Positions 1 through 7,712 of a stretch of 16,645 bases of DNA are shown here, in pieces. Numbering within the stretch: the stretch's first letter is position 1; every line of letters starts with the position of its first letter. The DNA is from Euryarchaeota archaeon UBA13 (GTDB taxonomy: Archaea > Thermoplasmatota > Poseidoniia > Poseidoniales > Poseidoniaceae). The notes under the pieces are model-generated. The model saw only the letters and a program-made list of their open reading frames with translations. It was not told where the DNA came from and did not search any database. A program made the translations under genes and the position numbers. The stretch covers positions 5,637 through 22,281 of the forward strand of contig DAHU01000043.1 of the NCBI GenBank assembly GCA_002495945.1, read 5' to 3'.

Positions 1-119
1 TGACGAGAGACTGCCATCTCTACAAGTTCTTCAACCGGTAGATTCCAGTGGATGTTACCTGCACAGTTCAGTCCGTGCGCAGACAGGTCGCCAAGATGCG
101 AGCCCAAGACTTCGGCCAT
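1..119 (-). CDS. pckA: Phosphoenolpyruvate carboxykinase (ATP), N-terminal fragment
   Basis: Only the first 39 codons lie in the window; the gene runs off the left edge. The translation, read by hand on the minus strand from the ATG at 119, begins MAEVLGSHLGDLSAHGL and contains an HWNLPVEELVEMAVSR stretch. This resembles the N-terminus of ATP-type phosphoenolpyruvate carboxykinases, where a (Y/H)WNLS..EL.E.A..R segment precedes the conserved TG..TGRSPKDKF region. That region would lie beyond the edge. The enzyme converts oxaloacetate and ATP to phosphoenolpyruvate and CO2 in gluconeogenesis, in the cytoplasm. The reading frame stays open upstream of the ATG but offers no better start. No Shine-Dalgarno site is visible. 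An A-rich stretch about 27 nt upstream (141-150) could be a weak TATA element. The assignment rests on a short segment, so it is probable rather than certain. Confidence 0.68.
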   Translation of the reverse strand, partial: MAEVLGSHLGDLSAHGLNCAGNIHWNLPVEELVEMAVSR

Positions 120-270
120 GCTGAATCGTGGTCGAGGTCGTCTTTGTCTTTTTCGATTGATGGTGTTGCCTAACCATGTAACTTGGAGGCAGTTTTCAAT
201 AGGCAAAAACCATCGAAGAATTAGAAAAGCAGGGTGAGGATTGAATAGATGAACGCTGACGAGAGGTTGT

Positions 271-3200
271 ATGTCTGAGGATATAGATGGGCGAGATGAG
301 CTCATTGAGAAAAAAAATTCTCGAGACGAACTAATTCGGAAGAAGTCATTTTCAAGAGCCCGAGGGCTCGATATATCTTCATTCATGGTTGCTGATGACA
401 GTGAACAAGATAAATCAGAAGAGATCGAGCCATCAACAGTAGAAGAGCAAGATATTGCCATGGGAGAAATTGCTGAAATATTTTCCAAAGGTGGAGAAAA
501 TTTCGATCTGCCCGGCGCCGTTCAAAAGGATGGTACAGTAAAGACGGCTCCAGAGATGGACAGCGTTTCAGACCTAGCAGTTCACGGTGAGAAGCGTTTG
601 GGTTTTGGATTATTAGTTGCCATGGTATTCTCTTGGTCGCTAATTGGTACCATAGTTGGTACCGTACTTGACCCAATACTCGGTGCAATTGGACTTAGTG
701 CTATGGCAATAATTGGACTATATCTTGGGGAAAAATGGATTCCAAACCCAAATATGAGAATTCTGGGCGTTACGTGGGTAATTATTTCGATGAAATTGAT
801 TTACGGCCTAGCCTTAGATTTGTGGCATTGGGGCTGGCTAGAAGGTTTTTCGTTTGCCGATGAAGATAATTTGCTCGGCGTATTATTGCTGTTTGGCGTT
901 GTTCTAAATATTGGCATTGCTCAACGCCATGACGAAGATGCAATTGCTGCACAAGCGACACTTATTCTTCTTGTTGTTGGCAGTGCGGCAGGTGCGGTTT
1001 ATGGCGAATTTGGCGTAGCGGTAATGATTGGTATTGGAACTATTTTACTTCATGGTTTAGCCATCATTAGAAACTCCGGAAACCTTGCAAGCATGGGTAT
1101 CGCAGTATCCTATCTCTGGGTTGGAATACACGCTATTTCGGATAACTGGGACGTTTTTGGACTCAAGATTCTCCCGTTCGAGGATGAATTGTTGCTATTC
1201 TTGTTGATGGTTTGCGTTACAGCAACTAATTCAACAATGGCAGCGAGATTTGTTGACAAAAACAACTGGTTTTCAGACGCTTTCAAATCCTTAGGCCTTG
1301 GTAAACCTGGGTTATGGTCGGTCTCTGTTGGACTAGGTATGATTGGTGCCCTGTTAGCAGTGGCAGCAAATCGCCTTGAGACTGGTTATGCATTGGCTCA
1401 GTTAGTATTGTTGTTGACTGCATTTAGCGCATCTTATCTAGTTGTAAGAGGCGTTGAATGGCCGAGGTTACTCCCGCTCATCGTCCTTCCTGCGCCGTTA
1501 CTATTGTTCGGATTGGCGATATTAGAGAGCGGTATAGTTGAGTTAGATTTGCCATATGGCTTGCGCCCATACAGCATCTATGCTGCGCTTACAGCAGCAC
1601 TAACGGCTGGCGCTCTACTACGCAACCAAACGGCGGTTTCCGACCACGTTCTGTGGGCGGGTGGCCTAATGATTGTTATATTGCTAACCTTGCTTATCCC
1701 GGCTGATGATGCCGGAAGCGGTGCTCGAACCCTGCTAGTAAGCCAAGGGATTGTTTGGGTAGGTTTAGCCCAATTGTCAATGTATCGTGATTCGCCATCG
1801 ATTGCCGGCACTGCTGTAGTTGGGCCTTGGTTGTGGCTACTATTCTTCGCAACAGATGTTGAAAATCGTTTGGTCTCAGCAGACTACATTCCGATATTGA
1901 TTGAACAATATGACCTAGCAATTTGGATGTTGATTCTGCTGTCTCAACAAATTTGGGTAAATATCAAACACGGCGATACTGGGTTCAATTTAGCATCGAG
2001 ATTCAGCGGTATGTCTGAATTAGGAGCAAGGTTGAGAGATTCTGAAGTATTACAATTATGGAATTTGAGTTTCCTGCTTGCTCTCTTTGTTACGTGGTCA
2101 ATAACTAGACCTGGTTCCCTGCCTGCTATTGGCTTGTTCGGGGTGTTACCTCTATTGATGATAAGTCATGCAGTAATGGTCCTACTTGGTAAACACAAAG
2201 GAAAACCTCGCTCTTTGATGACAATATGGGGTGCTTCAGCAATCGCATTGTCTTGGACTTATGGTCAGCAAGGACTGTGGGCCATCACCTTAGTAATTAC
2301 CAGTGGCGTTTTACTACTTGCTTCTGACAAAATGAAAAGTTCTGGCCTTGACGCTGAAGCTTTGAAAAAATTCGAAGTACTACCCGGACAATTACTGACA
2401 CTAATGATGGGTTTGCTTTCAGGGCTTTTCCTCATTATTGCTCTTGAACCATTGAATTTGATGCTGCTTGATGGTAGTTCCATATTACCGACTGAAAAGA
2501 CAAATTTGTATATTCTGACATCAATTACGCTGGTTGGATTGGTATTTTATCTCAAACGGGCTGCAACCCTTGATAAATTACTCCCTCCGGCAATTTCAGC
2601 CGTTGCACTGCTTGCCATTATGGCAATTACTGCTCAAATAAAAGAATCTGCCATCGTTCTGCTTGTTACCATTCTGGCATTCATTGGCTCTGGAGCCTAC
2701 TTAGCTATACAGGGTGAGTTCCGCAGTGAGATGCGTTCGTTAGCGAAACGCGATGAGAGATTGTCGCGAATCGAAGAAAAACAGCAGCGTTTGCAAAAAT
2801 TTGTCGAAACACAAGCAGTAGAGAAGGGAGATGCTTCAACCCTGCTTGAGGTTCAAGATAACAAAGCCAAACTCAAGATGATAGATGTTGAAATGTTGGA
2901 TCTTGTAGAAAAGCAACGAAAGCGAGCCAAACGAGCAGGTACTACCGGAGAGTATGATTTGGAACTTGGAGATATTCATCATAGGCCTGTGATAGTAATT
3001 GCTTTCCTCATCACTACCATACTTGCGGCTGTATATCTCTCATTCACAACCTCGATGGCTTATCTAGTGCTAGCCTTCACAGTAATTGTCTCAATATTAT
3101 TCATCGCCTTAGCAAGAATTAGAGCAAATGATATCGGTCTAAGGTTACCCGATATCGCTGGAATAGAACTGCCTATTGCGATATCAATGGCGGGTTTAGT

Positions 3201-4167
3201 ATTGGTCCATCTCGCTGGAAGAATTTCTGATTCGGTGGTGGGCCTTGATGATGCCAAGCACCTCGCAGTCATTACAGTTGGACTATGTGTGCTTGCTAGC
3301 ATCGGTCTAATCGGCAGAAACGACCTCGGGCTTCGAATTCCAAATGCGGTAGAGGGTGTTGTCTATCTATTGGTAGTTGACCGAATTTTTGCTTTGGTTA
3401 TTGGCGGGGAAGTGCCAATCATGTACAGAGTAGACCCGTTTGATGGTGGTTTGATTGATTGGACTTTACCGATATTATTTGTTGAAGTCGTGCTTGTCTC
3501 GTGCGTACTTGCCTACGATTGGGTTGAGAAACAACGGATAGTGCGTGGATTGGAAGACCACAGAGGCGCTGTCGGGCGTGCAGCATGGGTAATCTTTGCT
3601 GGCATCATTTCAGTTGGCTTTGCTGGATTATTAGCCATAGCTTTCGTTATTAGACGAGGCTGGAATTGGATTCAACCTGCTCCGGTGATGGTCTCTTGGC
3701 TTTTAGTTCCCATTGCACTATCAGGACTAATGTATTGGGCGTTAGAGCCAATCGGATTAGCTCCTATTGATATTCACGCAATTGCCACAGTAACCGGCGG
3801 AATTTCTATTTGTTTCGTGATTTGGTCAATTGCTACTGATTCTGGCATCTGGCTGGCTGCTGGATTATGGTCGGTACATTTGCTACTGGTACCAGCTGGA
3901 TTTGGTTGGGATGGATTAGCTGTAGTAGCGATCCTGCTCATCATATGTTCGGCCACCTCATGGGTCAGTGGCATCTTAGTAATGCGAAAATCCTGGCGAG
4001 TATTTGGTGCATTAGACATGGTATTAGCATGGATTGTAGCAATGATTATGTTTAGCACAGGTGCGGGAATAGAAGCAATGTTGTCTGTACTAATTGCATC
4101 TTCGATACTGCTTGGTATCGTGACATACTTGAATCAGACCTATGAAAAAGAAATAATCAATGGTTAG
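271..4167 (+). CDS. Giant polytopic membrane protein with central coiled coil, function unknown
   Basis: A 1298-residue protein I cannot assign to a named family. Residues 1-110 are hydrophilic and acidic, and include a ten-residue tandem repeat (RDELIEKK at 8-15, RDELIRKK at 18-25). From about 110 to 813 there is an almost unbroken series of some 24 hydrophobic segments. Residues about 815-905 are highly charged, rich in Glu, Lys, Arg and Gln with heptad-like spacing, and probably form a cytoplasmic coiled coil. From about 906 to the end there are about 12-13 more hydrophobic segments, including a repeated (N)D(I/L)GLR(L/I)P motif near 953 and 1017. No signal peptide, catalytic motif or ATP-binding motif is apparent. 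Topologically it recalls large bacterial multi-span families such as DUF2339, but that is a resemblance in form only. The ATG at 271 follows GAGAGG at 261-266. The gene is divergent from pckA, and its 3' end overlaps the phosphohexomutase gene by 11 bases. Confidence 0.85.
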   Translation: MSEDIDGRDELIEKKNSRDELIRKKSFSRARGLDISSFMVADDSEQDKSEEIEPSTVEEQDIAMGEIAEIFSKGGENFDLPGAVQKDGTVKTAPEMDSVSDLAVHGEKRLGFGLLVAMVFSWSLIGTIVGTVLDPILGAIGLSAMAIIGLYLGEKWIPNPNMRILGVTWVIISMKLIYGLALDLWHWGWLEGFSFADEDNLLGVLLLFGVVLNIGIAQRHDEDAIAAQATLILLVVGSAAGAVYGEFGVAVMIGIGTILLHGLAIIRNSGNLASMGIAVSYLWVGIHAISDNWDVFGLKILPFEDELLLFLLMVCVTATNSTMAARFVDKNNWFSDAFKSLGLGKPGLWSVSVGLGMIGALLAVAANRLETGYALAQLVLLLTAFSASYLVVRGVEWPRLLPLIVLPAPLLLFGLAILESGIVELDLPYGLRPYSIYAALTAALTAGALLRNQTAVSDHVLWAGGLMIVILLTLLIPADDAGSGARTLLVSQGIVWVGLAQLSMYRDSPSIAGTAVVGPWLWLLFFATDVENRLVSADYIPILIEQYDLAIWMLILLSQQIWVNIKHGDTGFNLASRFSGMSELGARLRDSEVLQLWNLSFLLALFVTWSITRPGSLPAIGLFGVLPLLMISHAVMVLLGKHKGKPRSLMTIWGASAIALSWTYGQQGLWAITLVITSGVLLLASDKMKSSGLDAEALKKFEVLPGQLLTLMMGLLSGLFLIIALEPLNLMLLDGSSILPTEKTNLYILTSITLVGLVFYLKRAATLDKLLPPAISAVALLAIMAITAQIKESAIVLLVTILAFIGSGAYLAIQGEFRSEMRSLAKRDERLSRIEEKQQRLQKFVETQAVEKGDASTLLEVQDNKAKLKMIDVEMLDLVEKQRKRAKRAGTTGEYDLELGDIHHRPVIVIAFLITTILAAVYLSFTTSMAYLVLAFTVIVSILFIALARIRANDIGLRLPDIAGIELPIAISMAGLVLVHLAGRISDSVVGLDDAKHLAVITVGLCVLASIGLIGRNDLGLRIPNAVEGVVYLLVVDRIFALVIGGEVPIMYRVDPFDGGLIDWTLPILFVEVVLVSCVLAYDWVEKQRIVRGLEDHRGAVGRAAWVIFAGIISVGFAGLLAIAFVIRRGWNWIQPAPVMVSWLLVPIALSGLMYWALEPIGLAPIDIHAIATVTGGISICFVIWSIATDSGIWLAAGLWSVHLLLVPAGFGWDGLAVVAILLIICSATSWVSGILVMRKSWRVFGALDMVLAWIVAMIMFSTGAGIEAMLSVLIASSILLGIVTYLNQTYEKEIING
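4143..4156 (-). terminator. Oligo(T) tract just past the phosphohexomutase stop codon
   Basis: On the minus strand the bases immediately after the phosphohexomutase stop read ATTATTTCTTTTTC. Archaeal RNA polymerase commonly terminates at T-rich tracts without a hairpin, so this is a plausible terminator. It lies inside the last codons of the convergent giant membrane protein gene. No hairpin is seen. Confidence 0.35.
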
Positions 4168-5806
4168 TCATATGCTTGGCTAACATATTACAAACCAAAT
4201 CCATTACTTGCTCAATGCCATCATTTCTGCCGCCATGCTCCAATCTAGCGGACACTGATATCTTCGCTTGAGTTCCGCTGTTCCTTATTCCAATAGACAA
4301 CTTTGCTCCGTTAAACAAACAACTGATTAGCATCAAATTCTTCTCTCCAGCAACCGTTTGGCGCTTCCATTTAGTTACCTCAGCATGGTGCAGAAGATTG
4401 GTTCGCAGAGTATCCTCAACCATGTCCGATAGTTGGTTGTTCCCGTCCCACTTACTTCGCTCCACATGCTTGACCGATTGACGAAGTTTCCAACCGCGCC
4501 TCATGGCTGTTGATGATTCATGATTTGAAAATGCGAGTAAATATGCTATCAGAGTCATTGCGCCATCACCAACAAGCGACCATTTTTCGGACAATTTCGG
4601 GTGCGGAGAGGCAAGTACCACGTGACCAGAGTCTTCAACTCCGATAACCTCTGGTTGGGATTTACCAGATTTAAACTGATGATTCTCTTGCTCAGACAGT
4701 TTGACTGAGAGCCAACGGTCTCCTACAGCAGTCTCGCTGACGCTAACTGGTTTGGGAAATCTTCCCAGATTCGAAGTTAGCGATAAATCCGATTCTATAC
4801 TTGCTGCTAAATGCCATTCATGGCCTGCATTTGTTACACAATTAACAAATGTATCAGCGATTTTATCACCATCAATTACGCTAAAACCCGTTGCAGTTGC
4901 CTCAATTAGTAAACATCTGTCACCATCCCCATCCAAGGCCGCAGCCACAATAACGCCGGGTGTTGTTTGCGTTAATTGCCTAATCAAGATGTGGTTAGAA
5001 GCTTTGGCCTCTGCAAAAGTCCACTGCTCAGTAGGTGAAAAATCTCCAGCACCACAATTATCATTCAAGGCGCTCGCTGATTGACTAACCTCAACCGCAG
5101 GCATCCCATTTTGAGTCAACCAATCTGCCAGCCAAAATTGACCGGTTCCTCTTGATGAGTCGATTAACAATGGTTGGGCAATGTTTGAACCAGACGAAAA
5201 CACTGTATTAGTCAACTTCTCTAATTCTTGGCGCCGACGACTCAGCCACGCTGGATGATGTTCTAAACACCAATCTGCTGCTTCAAACCGTTCCGCTGGA
5301 AGTTCAAGTTTTACCCAGTCAATGCGATCTATTTCTCGCTCTTCTTGGGAAAGTGAAATTGCATTCCGCGACAACTCTGATTCGAATTCTGGCGTGGTCT
5401 TATAGCCAAATTCTGTGAATATCTTAATCCCAGAATCTTCGACAGGATTGTGGCTGGCTGTAATCATACAACCATAGGTGGCTTCGAAATGTAGTGTTGC
5501 ATAGTGTAGCAATGGGGTTGCACACATGCCGATGTGGATTACTTCAAATTCAGCGAGATTCAAACCGACAGTTAGATGCGCAGCTAGTTCTTCATTAGCG
5601 GGTCGGTCATCCCAACCGATTACTACTCTCTGTTTACCGTTTGAATCATCTTCTGTTGTGCGCCCGAGGGATTCACCAATCAGCCTAAGAATCGGTGGAG
5701 AAAATTCCCGTTCATCCAGCAATTTAGTTATCGCGGTTTTCTCAGATTTAATCTTAAGATTGACCTTGCCGCGAATCCCGTCAGTACCGAATAAATTCAA
5801 TGCCAT
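4157..5806 (-). CDS. Phosphohexomutase (GlmM / phosphomannomutase family)
   Basis: A 549-residue alpha-D-phosphohexomutase that moves phosphate between C6 and C1 of a hexose or hexosamine phosphate. All four family signatures are visible: N-terminal FGTDGIRG, the phosphoserine loop TASHNP (Ser118), the metal-binding DGDGDR (Asp292, 294, 296), and a sugar-specificity loop GVEDSGH (Glu391). A C-terminal phosphate-binding RNSGTQAKI follows at about 508. FGTDGIRG at the very start is typical of GlmM, which makes glucosamine-1-phosphate, but substrate cannot be fixed from sequence. The protein is about 100 residues longer than usual bacterial GlmM (about 450), with much of the excess between residues 140 and 290. 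An upstream in-frame start at 5836 exists. The ATG at 5806 is preferred because AGGTGA sits 4 nt upstream and the FGTDG motif begins at residue 6. The preceding beta-helix gene ends 4 bases upstream, so the two are translationally coupled and probably sequential in one pathway. Confidence 0.9.
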   Translation of the reverse strand: MALNLFGTDGIRGKVNLKIKSEKTAITKLLDEREFSPPILRLIGESLGRTTEDDSNGKQRVVIGWDDRPANEELAAHLTVGLNLAEFEVIHIGMCATPLLHYATLHFEATYGCMITASHNPVEDSGIKIFTEFGYKTTPEFESELSRNAISLSQEEREIDRIDWVKLELPAERFEAADWCLEHHPAWLSRRRQELEKLTNTVFSSGSNIAQPLLIDSSRGTGQFWLADWLTQNGMPAVEVSQSASALNDNCGAGDFSPTEQWTFAEAKASNHILIRQLTQTTPGVIVAAALDGDGDRCLLIEATATGFSVIDGDKIADTFVNCVTNAGHEWHLAASIESDLSLTSNLGRFPKPVSVSETAVGDRWLSVKLSEQENHQFKSGKSQPEVIGVEDSGHVVLASPHPKLSEKWSLVGDGAMTLIAYLLAFSNHESSTAMRRGWKLRQSVKHVERSKWDGNNQLSDMVEDTLRTNLLHHAEVTKWKRQTVAGEKNLMLISCLFNGAKLSIGIRNSGTQAKISVSARLEHGGRNDGIEQVMDLVCNMLAKHMTNH

Positions 5807-5810
5807 CGAA

Positions 5811-5816
5811 TCACCT
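5811..5816 (-). promoter_or_regulatory. Shine-Dalgarno site AGGTGA embedded in the upstream stop codon
   Basis: AGGTGA on the minus strand lies 4 nt before the ATG at 5806. Its last three bases are the TGA stop of the upstream beta-helix gene. This fixes the phosphohexomutase start and implies translational coupling of the two genes. Confidence 0.65.
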
Positions 5817-6512
5817 ATGCATCGACGATTTAGCATGAACTCCGGTAACTGTCACATTTGGCCATACGATACTATCTGGGCCCAATACGGTCCCTGGATT
5901 AGTTACGGCATTACAGCCCAATTGGCAGTTTTCACCAAGTATGGCACCAAATTTGCGTAAGCCGCTGGGCACTCTTGACTCTCCAACTCTAAGAATTACT
6001 TCAGTACCATCGTTTCTTAGATTACTCAATTTTACTCCAGCGCCCAAATTTACCCCCCGTCCAAGTATGGAGTCTCCAACATAGTTGAAGTGTGGCGCCT
6101 TAGCGCCCGGTAATAACACTGAATGCTTCACTTCCGAACAATGGCCAACGATGGCTGTTGAACAAATCCAAGCGTTCTCTCGGATATATGCTCCATGGCG
6201 AATTATTGCCGCGTTACCAACGAAGCAAGGTCCGACAAAATGCGTTGACGGCCCAATTTTTGCTCCTTCTTCAATCAAAACTGCTCCGTTAGATTCATCG
6301 AAGGTTATAGTTGGTGAAAGTGTGTTTCGGTCGATAAGTGTCAGTAAACTTGAGTCGATTGACTTGATTTGATGTTTTAGTGATGCATCTGAACCACCAG
6401 CAAATATTTCCCATACCGGTTTATCATTTGGTAGAACCGGTTTAAGCCCATCACTGGTTGATGGCAAACTTGGAAACAGTGACTTTGCGTAAGTCTCAGA
6501 TGGCCATTCCAT
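5811..6512 (-). CDS. Left-handed beta-helix acyltransferase, GlmU C-terminal-domain type
   Basis: A 233-residue protein resembling the acetyltransferase half of GlmU and archaeal sugar-1-phosphate nucleotidylyl/acetyltransferases. From about residue 75 it shows imperfect hexapeptide repeats of the [LIV]-G-x4 kind, for example AKIGPSTHFVGPCFVGNAAI. It also has the diagnostic stretch APHFNYVGDSILGRGVNLGA, in which His141 matches the catalytic histidine of the GlmU acetyltransferase site (NHLTYIGD in bacterial GlmU). The family transfers acetyl from acetyl-CoA to the amine of glucosamine-1-phosphate. The N-terminal nucleotidyltransferase domain of full GlmU is absent; the first 70 residues are short and unrecognised. 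With the adjoining phosphohexomutase it suggests a GlcN-6-P to GlcN-1-P to GlcNAc-1-P module whose uridylyltransferase is encoded elsewhere. The exact substrate is inferred. The start at 6512 has a weak GGGGT element 5 nt upstream. Confidence 0.78.
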   Translation of the reverse strand: MEWPSETYAKSLFPSLPSTSDGLKPVLPNDKPVWEIFAGGSDASLKHQIKSIDSSLLTLIDRNTLSPTITFDESNGAVLIEEGAKIGPSTHFVGPCFVGNAAIIRHGAYIRENAWICSTAIVGHCSEVKHSVLLPGAKAPHFNYVGDSILGRGVNLGAGVKLSNLRNDGTEVILRVGESRVPSGLRKFGAILGENCQLGCNAVTNPGTVLGPDSIVWPNVTVTGVHAKSSMHR

Positions 6513-6549
6513 ATTTACCCCAGTGGGTTAATCAAAATGAATGTGCCGT

Positions 6550-6810
6550 TCATGCGGCGAGTCTGTAGAGTCGTTTTCCTGTGGTATTGTCGAGTTTAAA
6601 TCCGATAAGATCCGATAAATAACGAGGTATAAACAGTCCCACTTTCCTTGTGGTTAAACCATGATTACGCATTCTACGCTCGTTAGACAGATAATGAACA
6701 ATATCTGCGGCAGAGCAGTCAGGAACATCGGTGACGTATTCAACAATCTCCTCTTTTAGACGTTCAAGTCTGGCTTGTTTTTGTGAACCTTTGCCTTTCA
6801 TTTGTATCAT
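6550..6810 (-). CDS. Small basic protein, predicted winged-helix fold
   Basis: An 86-residue protein I do not recognise by family. The N-terminal 25 residues are basic and probably helical (KGKGSQKQARLERLKEEI). The middle (about residues 24-70: VEYVTDVPDCSAADIVHYL, then NHGLTTRKVGLFIPRYL) has the helix-turn-helix spacing of a winged-helix DNA- or RNA-binding domain. A short basic end, GKRLYRLAA, could be the wing strand. No metal-binding pair is present. A role as a transcription factor or nucleic-acid-binding accessory protein is inference only. Transcription probably begins at or within a few bases of the ATG at 6810, because a clear TATA box is centred 24 nt upstream. An alternative start is Met4 at 6801. 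It lies 37 bases upstream of the beta-helix gene and may be co-transcribed with it. Confidence 0.65.
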   Translation of the reverse strand: MIQMKGKGSQKQARLERLKEEIVEYVTDVPDCSAADIVHYLSNERRMRNHGLTTRKVGLFIPRYLSDLIGFKLDNTTGKRLYRLAA

Positions 6811-6830
6811 TAATACATTGCATTTAGCAG

Positions 6831-6837
6831 TATATAA
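6831..6837 (-). promoter_or_regulatory. TATA box for the winged-helix gene
   Basis: TTATATA on the minus strand, preceded by CGG. Its centre lies 24 nt from the ATG at 6810. Archaeal transcription starts about 25 nt downstream of the TATA centre, so the mRNA is predicted to be leaderless and may head the run of genes down to 4157. Confidence 0.55.
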
Positions 6838-6865
6838 CCGCTAGATTGGGAGGTCCATGGGAGCC

Positions 6866-7675
6866 CTAGACTATTTCCAAAATATCTTGCCAACGCATGG
6901 ACGAGCCCCGCCTGAATAAATTGGTATGAAATTCTCGTTGACCCACGTGAATACAGCGAATTATTTTGCCTCGACTATCGTAGCAACCGTACTTCATGTG
7001 AATTGGTACCATGACCTGTGTAAGATCAAAAGCGGGCCCATTTGGTTCTGGTTCCTCATCGGTACAGGTTTCAGTTTTGCCATCCCAAGCCATCGATTCT
7101 GCTGTGGGGTGCCTCAGTTGGAACTCATTCTCGACCCTAATCATGCCCTCATTGGGTTTTACTGGGCGCCACTCTCCGCGTCGACCACTGTTGAGCCATT
7201 CGACCATTTGTTTCATTTGTGCCAGTGTAGCAAATCCAAGATGGGTTGTCTCCCACCAACCATTGGTTCTTGCTAAAGTGATATGATGTACTCCAGGCCT
7301 TATCATGCGTGAATCCAAACCGTCCGCATAGGTACGACAAAGCCCGCTAATTCTTACATTGATGACAGGTATAAATCCCAAATTTAATCGCGACAATTGG
7401 AAGGGGTTTGCTAATTCACCGAGTAATAAAATAGGCTTCCTTTCTCCCATTAAGGGCGCATTATTTGTCGCAAGATAATCTTCTAAGGTGGTATCTTCAA
7501 TGCCAGCGTGGCTTACTGATTCAATCAGTTGCTCGAGTGATATTGTTTCGGTAGTTGTTGACTTATATTCCAGTGGCAGTAACGATGTTTTACCACACAG
7601 GAAAGGCGTGTTTGGTAACGGGAGCGGTGAATTATTTGGTGCATATTGCCATAACGCGGGGTTCATCTTCTCCAT
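6866..7675 (-). CDS. Conserved-looking hypothetical protein; possible gamma-glutamylcyclotransferase-like fold
   Basis: A 269-residue soluble protein that I cannot confidently place. The first 45 residues are proline-rich and look disordered (PNNSPLPLPNTPF). The region from about residue 80 to 200 has the layout ILLLGELANPFQLSRL, then a strand-rich section with GLCRTYADG and IRPG, then THLGFATLAQMKQMVEWL. This order loosely resembles the gamma-glutamylcyclotransferase/AIG2 fold (YG.L...L, GY.R, G..y.l....l..LD..E), but key residues do not line up clearly, so this is only a hint. The C-terminal 60 residues contain VMVPIHMKYGCYDSRG and are otherwise unremarkable. No membrane segment or signal peptide is seen. 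It sits 37 bases after the zinc-ribbon gene on the same strand. A weak AATAAT element about 23 nt upstream (7695-7701) could give it its own leaderless start at 7675. Met4 at 7666 is the alternative start. Confidence 0.7.
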   Translation of the reverse strand: MEKMNPALWQYAPNNSPLPLPNTPFLCGKTSLLPLEYKSTTTETISLEQLIESVSHAGIEDTTLEDYLATNNAPLMGERKPILLLGELANPFQLSRLNLGFIPVINVRISGLCRTYADGLDSRMIRPGVHHITLARTNGWWETTHLGFATLAQMKQMVEWLNSGRRGEWRPVKPNEGMIRVENEFQLRHPTAESMAWDGKTETCTDEEPEPNGPAFDLTQVMVPIHMKYGCYDSRGKIIRCIHVGQREFHTNLFRRGSSMRWQDILEIV

Positions 7676-7712
7676 GTCAAACCCTATCGGCTTGCATTAT
7701 TGAAAGCGCCGC

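Noticed and set aside
52..237. Plus-strand 61-residue open frame at the left edge
   Set aside because: It is antisense to the pckA N-terminus and upstream region, has biased Arg/Pro/Cys content and no recognisable motif or ribosome site.
307..322. GAGAA/TTCTC inverted repeat around an A-run
   Set aside because: It lies in the coding sequence of the giant protein (Lys-rich EKKNSR codons) just after the start, and is not placed as a terminator or operator.
4701..5084. Plus-strand 127-residue open frame inside the phosphohexomutase gene
   Set aside because: It is antisense to well-supported catalytic motifs (DGDGDR region) and has low-complexity shadow-like composition.
5526..5960. Plus-strand 144-residue open frame across the mutase/beta-helix junction
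   Set aside because: Both opposing genes have clear family motifs throughout this stretch, and the open frame itself matches nothing.
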